This document shows, piece by piece, positions 44,786 through 52,001 of a stretch of 64,000 nucleotides of DNA. How positions within the stretch are numbered: the stretch's first letter is position 1; every line of letters begins with the position of its first letter. Source of the DNA: Ga0077530 sp035565975 (GTDB lineage: Bacteria; Pseudomonadota; Alphaproteobacteria; Rhizobiales; Hyphomicrobiaceae); assembly GCA_035565975.1 (NCBI GenBank), contig DATMRT010000060.1, positions 79,038 to 143,037 on the forward strand, in the 5' to 3' direction. The translations under genes and the position numbers were made by a program. Below the pieces are notes generated by a model. It saw only the letters and a program-made list of their open reading frames with translations, was not told where the DNA came from and made no database searches.

Positions 44786-45607
44786 TCAGCTCGTCCGCTC
44801 GTAGCCGGGACGCGGGACCTGCCCCATGAGGATGGTGTTGGCGCCGCCATCCACGAGCACTTCGGTGCCGTTCACGTACCCGGCCCGATCCGAGACGAGG
44901 AACGTGATGACCTGCGCGAGGTCGTCGGGCGTCGCGACCCGCCCAATGGGCACAAGCTTCGAGCGCGCTTCGAGCACGCCCGGCACGGCGTAGTAGCTCT
45001 CGCTCAGCGCCGTGCGCACGAAGCCGGGGCTCACCACGTTCGAGCGCACGCCCTCGGGGCCCCATTCATAGGCGAGCTGGCGCGAGAGCATGTGGACGCC
45101 GGCCTTGGCGGTGCTGTAGGCGCCCGAGAAGGGTTGCGGCTCGGTCGCCGCGATCGAAGCGATGTGGACCATCGCGCCGCGCTGGCGCTGGCGCATGCCC
45201 TCGCCGAATGCCTGCGCCGCGAGCAGGTATCCCGTCAGGTTCACCGCGAGGATCTTGTTCCAATCCGCGAGCGAGAGCTTGTCGAGGCCGCCGGGCCGCA
45301 GGATGCCCGCGTTGTTAACGAGGATATCCGCACCGCCGAGCGCCGCCTCGACCTCCTTGCGTGCCTCGGCAATGCTCGCCTCGCTGGTCGTATCGCATGC
45401 AACGGCAATGGCCTTGCCGCCGGTTTCGCCGATGAGCTGGGCCGCGGCCTTGGCGCCCTCGATATTGATGTCGAGAAGTGCGACGGCGGCACCGACACTC
45501 GAGAGGCTGTTCGCTGTCGCGCGCCCGATGCCGCTTGCTGCCCCCGTCACCACGGCGATCCGACCGCCGAGCCCCAGCCAGTCTCCACTCGATGCGTTCG
45601 CGGTCAT
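44786..45607 (-). CDS. SDR-family NAD(P)-dependent oxidoreductase
   Basis: 273 residues of classical SDR type. Nucleotide motif VTGAASGIG near 20-28, NNAGIL at about 97, catalytic Ser in IASIAA, and the intact YSTAK catalytic motif. The C-terminus GTEVLVDGGANTI is standard. It probably oxidises a secondary alcohol or reduces a ketone; substrate not predictable. AAGGA precedes the ATG. It diverges from the CoA-transferase gene with 114 nt between the starts. Confidence 0.86.
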   Translation of the reverse strand: MTANASSGDWLGLGGRIAVVTGAASGIGRATANSLSSVGAAVALLDINIEGAKAAAQLIGETGGKAIAVACDTTSEASIAEARKEVEAALGGADILVNNAGILRPGGLDKLSLADWNKILAVNLTGYLLAAQAFGEGMRQRQRGAMVHIASIAATEPQPFSGAYSTAKAGVHMLSRQLAYEWGPEGVRSNVVSPGFVRTALSESYYAVPGVLEARSKLVPIGRVATPDDLAQVITFLVSDRAGYVNGTEVLVDGGANTILMGQVPRPGYERTS

Positions 45608-45721
45608 CGTCGCCGTCCTTCCGGTTACAGATCCTTTTCTGCAAGGTACCCTACTCTAGGCAGCATTGTGTAGCGCGGCTAAGCTCGCGGAAGACGCAAC
45701 GGGCAACAAAGAAGAGGCGCA

Positions 45722-46930
45722 ATGGCGAACCCACTTCCCCTGGAGGGCTTGCGCGTGCTCGACGTCAGCTCGTTCATTGCCGCACCGGCTGCAGCCGTCG
45801 TCCTCGGCGACTACGGCGCCGATGTCATCAAGGTGGAGCCGCCCGGCGAGGGGGACCCGCATCGCGGCAACATCAACCTCACGAGCTTTCCCAAAGCCGA
45901 GGTGAACTATCCCTGGCATCTCGATGCCCGCAACAAGCGCTCGATCGCGCTGGACCTCAAGCATCCGGATGGCCGCGCCGCTCTCGACCGCCTTATCGAC
46001 ACCGCTGATATCCTGATCACCAACTATCCGTTCCCCGTGCGTGCGCGCCTGCGTCTCGGCTACGAGGAAGTCTCGGCGCGCAATCCGCGGCTCATCTATG
46101 CGTCCTTCTCTGGCTATGGCGAGGCCGGCCCCGACAAGGACCAGCCGGGCTACGACAGCAACGCTTACTTCGCCCGCTCAGGCCTTCTCGATGCGACCCA
46201 TCACGAAGGCCAGCCGCCGGGCTTCGCGCTTCCCGCGCAGGGCGACCGCCCCGCCGCCATGGCGCTGCTGTCGGCTATCCTGCTCGCGCTCATCGATCGC
46301 GGGAAGACCGGCAAGGGCACGTGGGTCGCGAGCAACCTGCTGGCCAACGGCCTCTGGTCTAACGGCGTCTATGCCCAGGCAGCTCTGGTCGGATCGTATC
46401 TGCCGAACCGACCGCCGCGCGAACGCCCGCGGTCGGCGCTTGCGAATATCTACATGACTTCCGACGACCGCTGGCTTCAGATCAACGTCACCAACGAAGC
46501 GCGCGACTGGCCGTCCGTCCTGGAGATACTCGAGCGGCCCGAGCTTGCAGCCGACCCGAGATTCGCGGAGCGGCAGGTGCGCCACGCCAATGCCCCGGCG
46601 CTGCGCGAGATCCTCGATGGCATCATTCGAACGCGGCCGTTCGCGCATTGGAGCCGGTTATTGAAAGCGCGCGGCGTTCCTCATTCGATCATCAATCGTC
46701 TGCAGGACATCCCTGCGGATGCGCAAGCGGTCGCTGCGCGGGCGGTCGTCGAGACCGACACGCCCGGCCTGCCGCGGACGCTGGCGGCGCCCTTCCAGAT
46801 CGGTCATGCCGAGCCTCGCCGCCCAGGCCCCGGCCCGGAACTCGGCCAACACACAGATGTGATTCTGCGAGAAGCGGGCCTTAGCGAGAATGAGATCGCG
46901 GCACTGAAGGCAAGCGGAGCAGCCGCGTGA
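45722..46930 (+). CDS. Family III CoA-transferase (CaiB/BaiF type)
   Basis: 402 residues. N-terminal LEGLRVLDVSSFIAAPAAA and LGDYGADVIKVEPPGEGDP are typical of formyl-CoA transferase/CaiB proteins. The catalytic aspartate is in QPGYDSNAYFARSG at about residue 142, corresponding to Asp169 of formyl-CoA transferase. It moves CoA between acyl-CoA and a free acid through a mixed anhydride. Adjacent SDR (divergent) and MBL-fold genes (25 nt downstream) do not define the substrate. Confidence 0.87.
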   Translation: MANPLPLEGLRVLDVSSFIAAPAAAVVLGDYGADVIKVEPPGEGDPHRGNINLTSFPKAEVNYPWHLDARNKRSIALDLKHPDGRAALDRLIDTADILITNYPFPVRARLRLGYEEVSARNPRLIYASFSGYGEAGPDKDQPGYDSNAYFARSGLLDATHHEGQPPGFALPAQGDRPAAMALLSAILLALIDRGKTGKGTWVASNLLANGLWSNGVYAQAALVGSYLPNRPPRERPRSALANIYMTSDDRWLQINVTNEARDWPSVLEILERPELAADPRFAERQVRHANAPALREILDGIIRTRPFAHWSRLLKARGVPHSIINRLQDIPADAQAVAARAVVETDTPGLPRTLAAPFQIGHAEPRRPGPGPELGQHTDVILREAGLSENEIAALKASGAAA

Positions 46931-46955
46931 GATCATAACTGCCCTGGAGGACCTG

Positions 46956-47816
46956 ATGCGCGTGAGGCCCTTGCTCGATGCTGCCGCCGGGTTCCTCCTT
47001 GCGGCAGCCCTGCTGATCCTCGCCGCACCTCCGACCAGAGCCCAGGCCCCCTCACAGGGAAAGATCGCTCCCGACCTCTGCCTCGCGATGGCCGAGGCGC
47101 CGACGCAGCGCGGTCCAGGCGGCATCGGGATACCCTCGCTCGTCCATCGCGCGCAGCTCAAACTCGGCGAGACGCGGATCAGTTACGTCGGCCACTCGAC
47201 ATTCCTGCTCGAAACGCAGCGGGGCATCCGCATCGCCACCGACTACAACGACTACGTGCGCCCGGCCGTGATCCCCGAGATCGTGACCATGAACCGGGCG
47301 CACTCCACGCACTACACCAACCACCCCGATCCCTCGATCCGCTACGTCCTGCGCGGCTGGAACCCCGACGGCGGCGCCGCCCAGCACGACATCACCCTCG
47401 AGGACGTGCGCGTCCGCAATATCCCGACCAACATCCGCAACTACGGCGGCGGCACCGACGTGTGGGGCAACTCGATCTTCGTGTTCGAGACCGGCAACCT
47501 CTGCATTGGCCACCTCGGCCATCTCCACCATACGTTGACCACCCAGCAGCTCGCCCAGATCGGCCAGCTCGACGTGGTCCTCGTGCCCGTCGACGGCAGC
47601 TTCACGCTCGACGTGCAGGGCATGATGGAGGTCCTGAAGGCGCTCCGGGCACCGCTCATGATCCCCATGCACTACTTCTCGTCCTATACGCTGGAGCGCT
47701 TCCTGCACGAGGCGCGGCCGGTCTTCGAGGTTGAGATGAGCGAGGTGCCGACGGTGGTGGTCTCCCGCGCGACGCTGCCGAAGACACCCAAGATCCTCGT
47801 GCTGCCAGGCAGCTAA
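46956..47816 (+). CDS. Exported MBL-fold hydrolase-like protein with altered metal motif
   Basis: 286 residues with a Sec signal peptide (1-29). The UlaG-type metallo-beta-lactamase fold is seen in RISYVGHSTFLLETQRGIRIATDYNDY (conserved parts VGHSTFLLET and IATDY), GHLGHLHHTL near 187 and PMHYFSSYTL near 235. The usual HxHxDH motif is replaced by AHSTHYTNH, with H116, H119 and H123. The spacing differs, so metal coordination may be changed but histidines are kept. Periplasmic. It is 25 nt downstream of the CoA-transferase gene with a good GGAGG site, so probably co-transcribed. Confidence 0.8.
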   Translation: MRVRPLLDAAAGFLLAAALLILAAPPTRAQAPSQGKIAPDLCLAMAEAPTQRGPGGIGIPSLVHRAQLKLGETRISYVGHSTFLLETQRGIRIATDYNDYVRPAVIPEIVTMNRAHSTHYTNHPDPSIRYVLRGWNPDGGAAQHDITLEDVRVRNIPTNIRNYGGGTDVWGNSIFVFETGNLCIGHLGHLHHTLTTQQLAQIGQLDVVLVPVDGSFTLDVQGMMEVLKALRAPLMIPMHYFSSYTLERFLHEARPVFEVEMSEVPTVVVSRATLPKTPKILVLPGS

Positions 47817-47820
47817 GCCT

Positions 47821-48633
47821 TCAATCCAGCAGCAGGCGGCGGATGTCCTGGGCCACATGTGCGCTCGGCGCGATCACGAGGCCGCCCGCGTTGTCGCCCG
47901 GCTTGTAAGCGCTGCCGTCGTGCTTCGAGAAGACGAAGCCGAGCTCGCTGGCGAGCGCGAGTCCCGGCAGATGATCCCAGGGCTCGGACTTGTTGTAGAT
48001 CGCAAAGTGTGCGCTGCCCTCTAGCAACCGCGGATAGTCGAGACCCGCGCACGACACGTTCTGCAGCGCGCCGAAAGCGTCGCCGCGCGACTTGATCGCC
48101 GCCCGGCGTGCGTCGCTCATATTGCGGCGACCGAGGAGACCGATCAGCGCCTTCTCCACGGTGGGGATGTCCGGCCGCATGAGACGCTGGACTTCGCCAT
48201 CGCGCGCACGCCAGACACCACTTCCGCGCTCACCCATGTGCAGATCGCCACTTGCGGGCGCAAGAATCCATCCGGCAAGCAGCTCGTCGCCGCGCACGAG
48301 CGCGACCATCACCGCGAACGCGCGCTCGCCCTTGGCGAAGGCGCTCGTGCCGTCGATCGGATCGATCACCCAGACGGGATCACCGCTGCCGAAGTGCTGC
48401 ATGACCGACGGATCGGCGTGCACGCCCTCCTCGCCGATGACGCGCGAGCCTGCGATCAGCTCGGCCAGACGGCGCGAGAGCTGCACCTCGGCTTCACGGT
48501 CCGCGACGGTGACAACGTCGCTCGGACCGCTCTTCTCGACGACATCGCCGCCTGCCAGATTGCGCCAGCGCGGCATGATTTCTTCTGCCGCAACCTCGCG
48601 CATGATTCGCGCGACTCGCTCGATTTCGATCAC
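47821..48633 (-). CDS. Inositol monophosphatase family protein
   Basis: 270 residues from a GTG start. Metal-binding motifs of the family are present in order: GEEG (67-70), DPIDGT (91-96) and WDHLPG near 219. The last motif is WDxxAG in most family members. The family dephosphorylates myo-inositol 1-phosphate, fructose 1,6-bisphosphate, histidinol phosphate or PAP; the specific substrate is not clear. It converges on the MBL-fold gene with 4 nt between the stops. Confidence 0.87.
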   Translation of the reverse strand: MIEIERVARIMREVAAEEIMPRWRNLAGGDVVEKSGPSDVVTVADREAEVQLSRRLAELIAGSRVIGEEGVHADPSVMQHFGSGDPVWVIDPIDGTSAFAKGERAFAVMVALVRGDELLAGWILAPASGDLHMGERGSGVWRARDGEVQRLMRPDIPTVEKALIGLLGRRNMSDARRAAIKSRGDAFGALQNVSCAGLDYPRLLEGSAHFAIYNKSEPWDHLPGLALASELGFVFSKHDGSAYKPGDNAGGLVIAPSAHVAQDIRRLLLD

Positions 48634-48944
48634 TTTCCGGCCCTCTTCAGCGCACTCGAGCGCTCAATGCGGCGCATGCTAGCGCGAAATTTTTGAGGCC
48701 GTCCAGCGGGATCGGCGAGCAGGCGAATATGGAGAGAATATGGCCGGTTTTACTGCATTACTTGCAATATTGCGGCGCAGAAACCAGCGCGAAAATTTAT
48801 TCTGATTATCTCGGGCGAGTATCGCCATTTGAATTCATTAACTTCCAATTAACTATCAAATCCCCACATTCGACCTTGCAAGTGGACACGATTCGTCTTG
48901 ACAGGCGAGTGACTTGCTACCGGGAAGAGATAGGAGATATCAAC
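48634..48944. other. AT-rich leader region of the H1-like gene
   Basis: 311 nt between divergent genes, strikingly AT-rich from about 48720 to 48880 (for example GAAAATTTATTCTGATTATC). It holds a TTAA-N7-TTAA box. The H1-like frame stays open back to 48693, but codon choice there is unlike the rest of the window, so I treat it as regulatory DNA rather than coding. Confidence 0.55.
48838..48853 (+). promoter_or_regulatory. Candidate CtrA-binding box
   Basis: TTAACTTCCAATTAAC is a perfect match to TTAA-N7-TTAAC, the consensus of the alphaproteobacterial cell-cycle regulator CtrA. It lies 92 nt upstream of the H1-like gene start, a distance compatible with promoter control, in AT-rich DNA. Confidence 0.55.
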
Positions 48945-49166
48945 ATGGCTAAGGTTGCAAAGAAGACGAAGACGATGAAGAAGGCGCCCGCAAAGAAGGT
49001 TGCCAAGAAAAAGACCGTCAAGAAGGCCCCCGCGAAGCGCGCCGTGAAGAAGACCGCTACGAAGCGCGCTGGCCCCGCCCGCCGCAAGGCCGCGGCAAAG
49101 GTTCGTCGCGCCCCGGCGAAGAAGGCTGCTGCTCGCAAGCCGGCCGCCCGCCGCAAGCGCGCCTGA
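48945..49166 (+). CDS. Histone H1-like Lys/Ala/Arg-rich nucleoid protein
   Basis: 73 residues from the ATG at 48945 (AGGAG eight bases upstream). Composition is almost only Lys, Ala, Arg, Pro, Val and Thr, in repeats of the kind KKAPAKKVAKKKTVKKAPAK, like the C-terminal tails of eukaryotic H1 and bacterial AlgP, HctB or Hc1-like proteins. No folded domain is visible. It should bind DNA without sequence preference and compact it. A hairpin and a strong terminator follow, and a CtrA-type box lies upstream. Confidence 0.8.
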   Translation: MAKVAKKTKTMKKAPAKKVAKKKTVKKAPAKRAVKKTATKRAGPARRKAAAKVRRAPAKKAAARKPAARRKRA

Positions 49167-49188
49167 GAGCGACTTCCCGAAGTCGCTC
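49167..49188 (+). other. Hairpin directly after the H1-like stop codon
   Basis: GAGCGACTT (49167-49175) pairs with AAGTCGCTC (49180-49188) around a 4-nt loop, with no T tract. It probably protects the 3' end of the message or slows release rather than terminating. Confidence 0.5.
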
Positions 49189-49210
49189 GCGGCGTATCTA
49201 TGTCCCCACC

Positions 49211-49252
49211 GACCGGTGCCGTCTCGATCGCGGCACCGGTCGAGGCATTTTT
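49211..49252 (+). terminator. Rho-independent terminator of the H1-like gene
   Basis: An 11-bp perfect stem, GACCGGTGCCG (49211-49221) and CGGCACCGGTC (49231-49241), with a 9-nt loop, followed by GAGGCATTTTT. Confidence 0.85.
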
Positions 49253-49318
49253 AGGCTCCTGATTTAGGCGTGATCCCGCGGCCGAGACCTCCGCTACGCC
49301 GAAATAGCATGTATGTCC

Positions 49319-49360
49319 CCCCGTGAGCGCCGCGCGCTACGCCGCTCACGGGGTTTTCTT
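49319..49360 (+). terminator. Second rho-independent terminator or leader attenuator
   Basis: CCCCGTGAGCG (49319-49329) pairs perfectly with CGCTCACGGGG (49343-49353), 13-nt loop, then TTTTCTT. No gene lies between it and the terminator at 49211, so it either ends a short RNA started near 49255-49300 or is an attenuator in the leader of the LLM oxidoreductase gene at 49454. Confidence 0.7.
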
Positions 49361-49453
49361 GCTCCCCAACCTCGGACAAACTGCCGAAAGCTCGGCATCC
49401 GAGACCGATGCTGCGGGATCAACCTGCAGATGAAATCGCGGGGAGGCGCACCC

Positions 49454-50524
49454 ATGGACTTCGGTATCTTCAATCTCATGGGATACCGCACGCCTGGGAC
49501 CGCCGCGGCCGCGCTTTATGACGGGGCAATCGCCCAGGTGAAAGCGGCCGAGGCGGCGGGTTTCGACATCGCCTGGTTCGCCGAGCATCATTTCTCGAAT
49601 TATTGCACATGCCCCTCGCCGCTCATGATGGTGGCGCGGCTTGCCGGCGAGACGTCCCGCATCCGGCTGGCCTCAGGCGTGGTCGTCGTTCCACTCTATA
49701 ATCCCGTGCGGCTCGTCTCGGAGATCGGGATGGTCGATGCGCTCACGCACGGCCGCCTCATCCTCGGCATCGGCAGCGGCTACCAGCCCTATGAGTTCGA
49801 GCGCTTCGGTGAGGACCTGGCTGATTCAGCACCGAAGCTCGTCGAATTCGTCGAGATCCTCGAAAAGGCTTTCTCCGGCGATACCTTCACGCACAAGGGA
49901 CGCTATTGGGAACTGCCCGAGACCCACATCGCCTCGCGGCCGGTCGGCAGGCTCCCCGATATCTGGATCGCCGGCGACAACCGCACGCTGCAGGGGCTTG
50001 CCGCCCGCAAGGGCTGGCCGATCATGCTGACACCGCGCCACGCCTCGGTCGCCCAGCTCAACGCGGTGAAGGCCGGCATCGGCGAGATCTATGCCGAGCA
50101 GGGCCTCGACCCGGAAAATCCCGCCATCGCCCCCCTGCGCCACGTCTGCATTACCGACAGCAAGGCCGAGGCCGCCGACTTCATCGATAACCTGCGCCAC
50201 CAGATCCGGCTCTCGCAGAGCCTGCGCCGCCGCGAGGAGCTGATCGACGGCGCCATGCTGATCGAGAAACCCTACCAAGGCGAGCCGCCACTCGACGTCT
50301 TCGCGACGTCGGTGCTCGTCGGAGATCCGCATACGGTCGCCGAGCGGATGGCGGGCCTGATCCGCGCGGCGGAACCTGTACACATGCTGCTTCAGTTCCA
50401 GGCCGGTGCCTCGCCGCTCGCGCTGGCCCTCAAATCCATCGAGCGCTTTGCCGGCGAGGTCGTGCCCTTGCTCGAGCGCGCACTCGGACCACTCGATAAG
50501 ATCGGCCCCGCGCGCCGCCACTGA
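49454..50524 (+). CDS. LLM-class flavin-dependent oxidoreductase (luciferase-like)
   Basis: 356 residues from the ATG at 49454 with GGGAGG upstream. TIM-barrel of the bacterial luciferase family: MDFGIFNLMG, WFAEHHFSNY, the LASGVVVVPLYNPVRL strand, ALTHGRLILGIGSGYQPYEF and PDIWIAGDN. These two-component monooxygenases use reduced FMN or F420; F420 is unlikely in this lineage, so FMN from a separate reductase is expected. It is 19 nt upstream of an amidase gene in the same direction, so the pair may degrade an amide- or nitrogen-containing compound. Confidence 0.87.
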   Translation: MDFGIFNLMGYRTPGTAAAALYDGAIAQVKAAEAAGFDIAWFAEHHFSNYCTCPSPLMMVARLAGETSRIRLASGVVVVPLYNPVRLVSEIGMVDALTHGRLILGIGSGYQPYEFERFGEDLADSAPKLVEFVEILEKAFSGDTFTHKGRYWELPETHIASRPVGRLPDIWIAGDNRTLQGLAARKGWPIMLTPRHASVAQLNAVKAGIGEIYAEQGLDPENPAIAPLRHVCITDSKAEAADFIDNLRHQIRLSQSLRRREELIDGAMLIEKPYQGEPPLDVFATSVLVGDPHTVAERMAGLIRAAEPVHMLLQFQAGASPLALALKSIERFAGEVVPLLERALGPLDKIGPARRH

Positions 50525-50543
50525 AACCTTGGAGAGCCCTCAC

Positions 50544-51989
50544 ATGAGCGACGAGCTGATCCGCATGACGGCCTCGGAGGCCGTGCGCCGCCTCAAGTCG
50601 AAGGAGATCACGCCGCTCGATCTCATCGACGCAGCGGAAAAGCGCATCGCAGCCTGCGAGGGCGCCCTCAATGCCCTGCCGACGCTTTGCCTCGACCGCG
50701 CACGCGAGCACGCGCGCGCCCTCATGAAGGGCGAGCGGAGGGAAGCCGAGGGCGAAGTGGGCTGGCTTGCCGGCCTCCCCGTCGCGATCAAGGACCTCAC
50801 CGACGTTGCGGGGGTGCGCACGACGTACGGCTCGCCGATCTTCAAGGACCACGTCCCGGCGGCCTCGCATCCCCTCGTCGAGCGCATCGAGCGCAAGGGC
50901 GGCGTCGTCATCGCCAAGTCGAATACGCCGGAGTTCGGTTCGGGCGGCTCGACCTTCAACGAGGTCTTCGGGCGCACGACCAATCCGTGGAACACGTCGC
51001 TCACCTGCGGCGGCTCGACGGGCGGTGGCGCCGCATCGCTCGCGGCCGGCGAGGTCTGGCTCGCGCACGGCACGGATCACGCCGGCAGCCTCAGAAGGCC
51101 TGGGACCTATTGCAGCGTCGTCGGCCTCCGCCCATCGCCCGGCCGTGTCACGCGCGGCACGGTGAACAACCTCTACGCGCCGCTCTCCGTGCAGGGTCCG
51201 ATGGCGCGCAATGTGCCGGATGTGGCGCTTTTCCTCGACACCATGGCCGGCTTCTGTCCGCGCGATCCCCTGACCTTCGACGCGCCCGCGCAGTCCTTCA
51301 GCGACGCCGTTAAGGCACGCCGCCTGCCGCGCCGGGTCGCGTGGTCGGCCGACTTCGGCGGCGCCGCGCCCATGGACAGCGAGACGCGCGAGATCTGCGC
51401 CAAAGCTGCCCAGCGCTTCAAGGAGCTCGGCGCGACGGTCGAAGAGGCGACGCCCGATGTCGGCCAGATCGCCGATGCCTTCATGGTGCTGCGCGCGCAG
51501 TCTTACGTCGTTGACCGCGAGTTGCAGATCGCCCAGTACCCCGACAAGTTCAAGCAGGACATCATCTGGAACACAAAGCTCGGGCTCGACGCGACGCCGT
51601 CGCGCATCGGCTGGGCCGAACGCGAGCGCGCGGCCTTCTACCGGCGCGTGGCGGCCTTCTTCGACACCTACGACCTGCTGATCACGCCCGGCGCCTCGAC
51701 GCCCGCCTTCGACGTCACCCGGCGGATGCCCGAGAAGATCGACGGCAAGCCGTTGGAGCACTATCTCGGCGGCTCGCTGATCACCGCGATCCCGACGCTC
51801 ATGGGGGTGCCCTCGCTCGCCGTGCCGTGCGGTTTCGACCAGTACGGCCGGCCGGTTGGCTTGCAGATCGTCGCACCTCCGCGCGGCGAGGCAGCGTTGC
51901 TCGCGGCCGGCGCCGCTTTCGAGCAACTGACCGGCCTCGACAAGCTCGTGCCGATCGACCCGCGCCCCGGCACCGTGCCACCGGCGTAG
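50544..51989 (+). CDS. Amidase (amidase-signature family)
   Basis: 481 residues from the ATG at 50544 (GGAG upstream). The Ser-cisSer-Lys triad region is present: lysine in VAIKDLTDV (about 80), cis-serine in CGGSTGGGAASLAAG (about 155), nucleophile serine in TDHAGSLRRPG (about 178). The usual GTDTGGSIR reads GTDHAGSLR here. It hydrolyses a carboxamide; GatA is excluded by the lack of gatB or gatC neighbours and by the divergent core. Co-directional with the LLM oxidoreductase gene. Confidence 0.87.
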   Translation: MSDELIRMTASEAVRRLKSKEITPLDLIDAAEKRIAACEGALNALPTLCLDRAREHARALMKGERREAEGEVGWLAGLPVAIKDLTDVAGVRTTYGSPIFKDHVPAASHPLVERIERKGGVVIAKSNTPEFGSGGSTFNEVFGRTTNPWNTSLTCGGSTGGGAASLAAGEVWLAHGTDHAGSLRRPGTYCSVVGLRPSPGRVTRGTVNNLYAPLSVQGPMARNVPDVALFLDTMAGFCPRDPLTFDAPAQSFSDAVKARRLPRRVAWSADFGGAAPMDSETREICAKAAQRFKELGATVEEATPDVGQIADAFMVLRAQSYVVDRELQIAQYPDKFKQDIIWNTKLGLDATPSRIGWAERERAAFYRRVAAFFDTYDLLITPGASTPAFDVTRRMPEKIDGKPLEHYLGGSLITAIPTLMGVPSLAVPCGFDQYGRPVGLQIVAPPRGEAALLAAGAAFEQLTGLDKLVPIDPRPGTVPPA

Positions 51990-52001
51990 CGGGCGAGCCC
52001 G

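Noticed and set aside
48693..48944. Upstream extension of the H1-like protein by 84 residues
   Set aside because: The stretch is AT-rich, contains a CtrA-type box and precedes a strong ribosome-binding site at the ATG 48945, so it is more likely promoter and leader.
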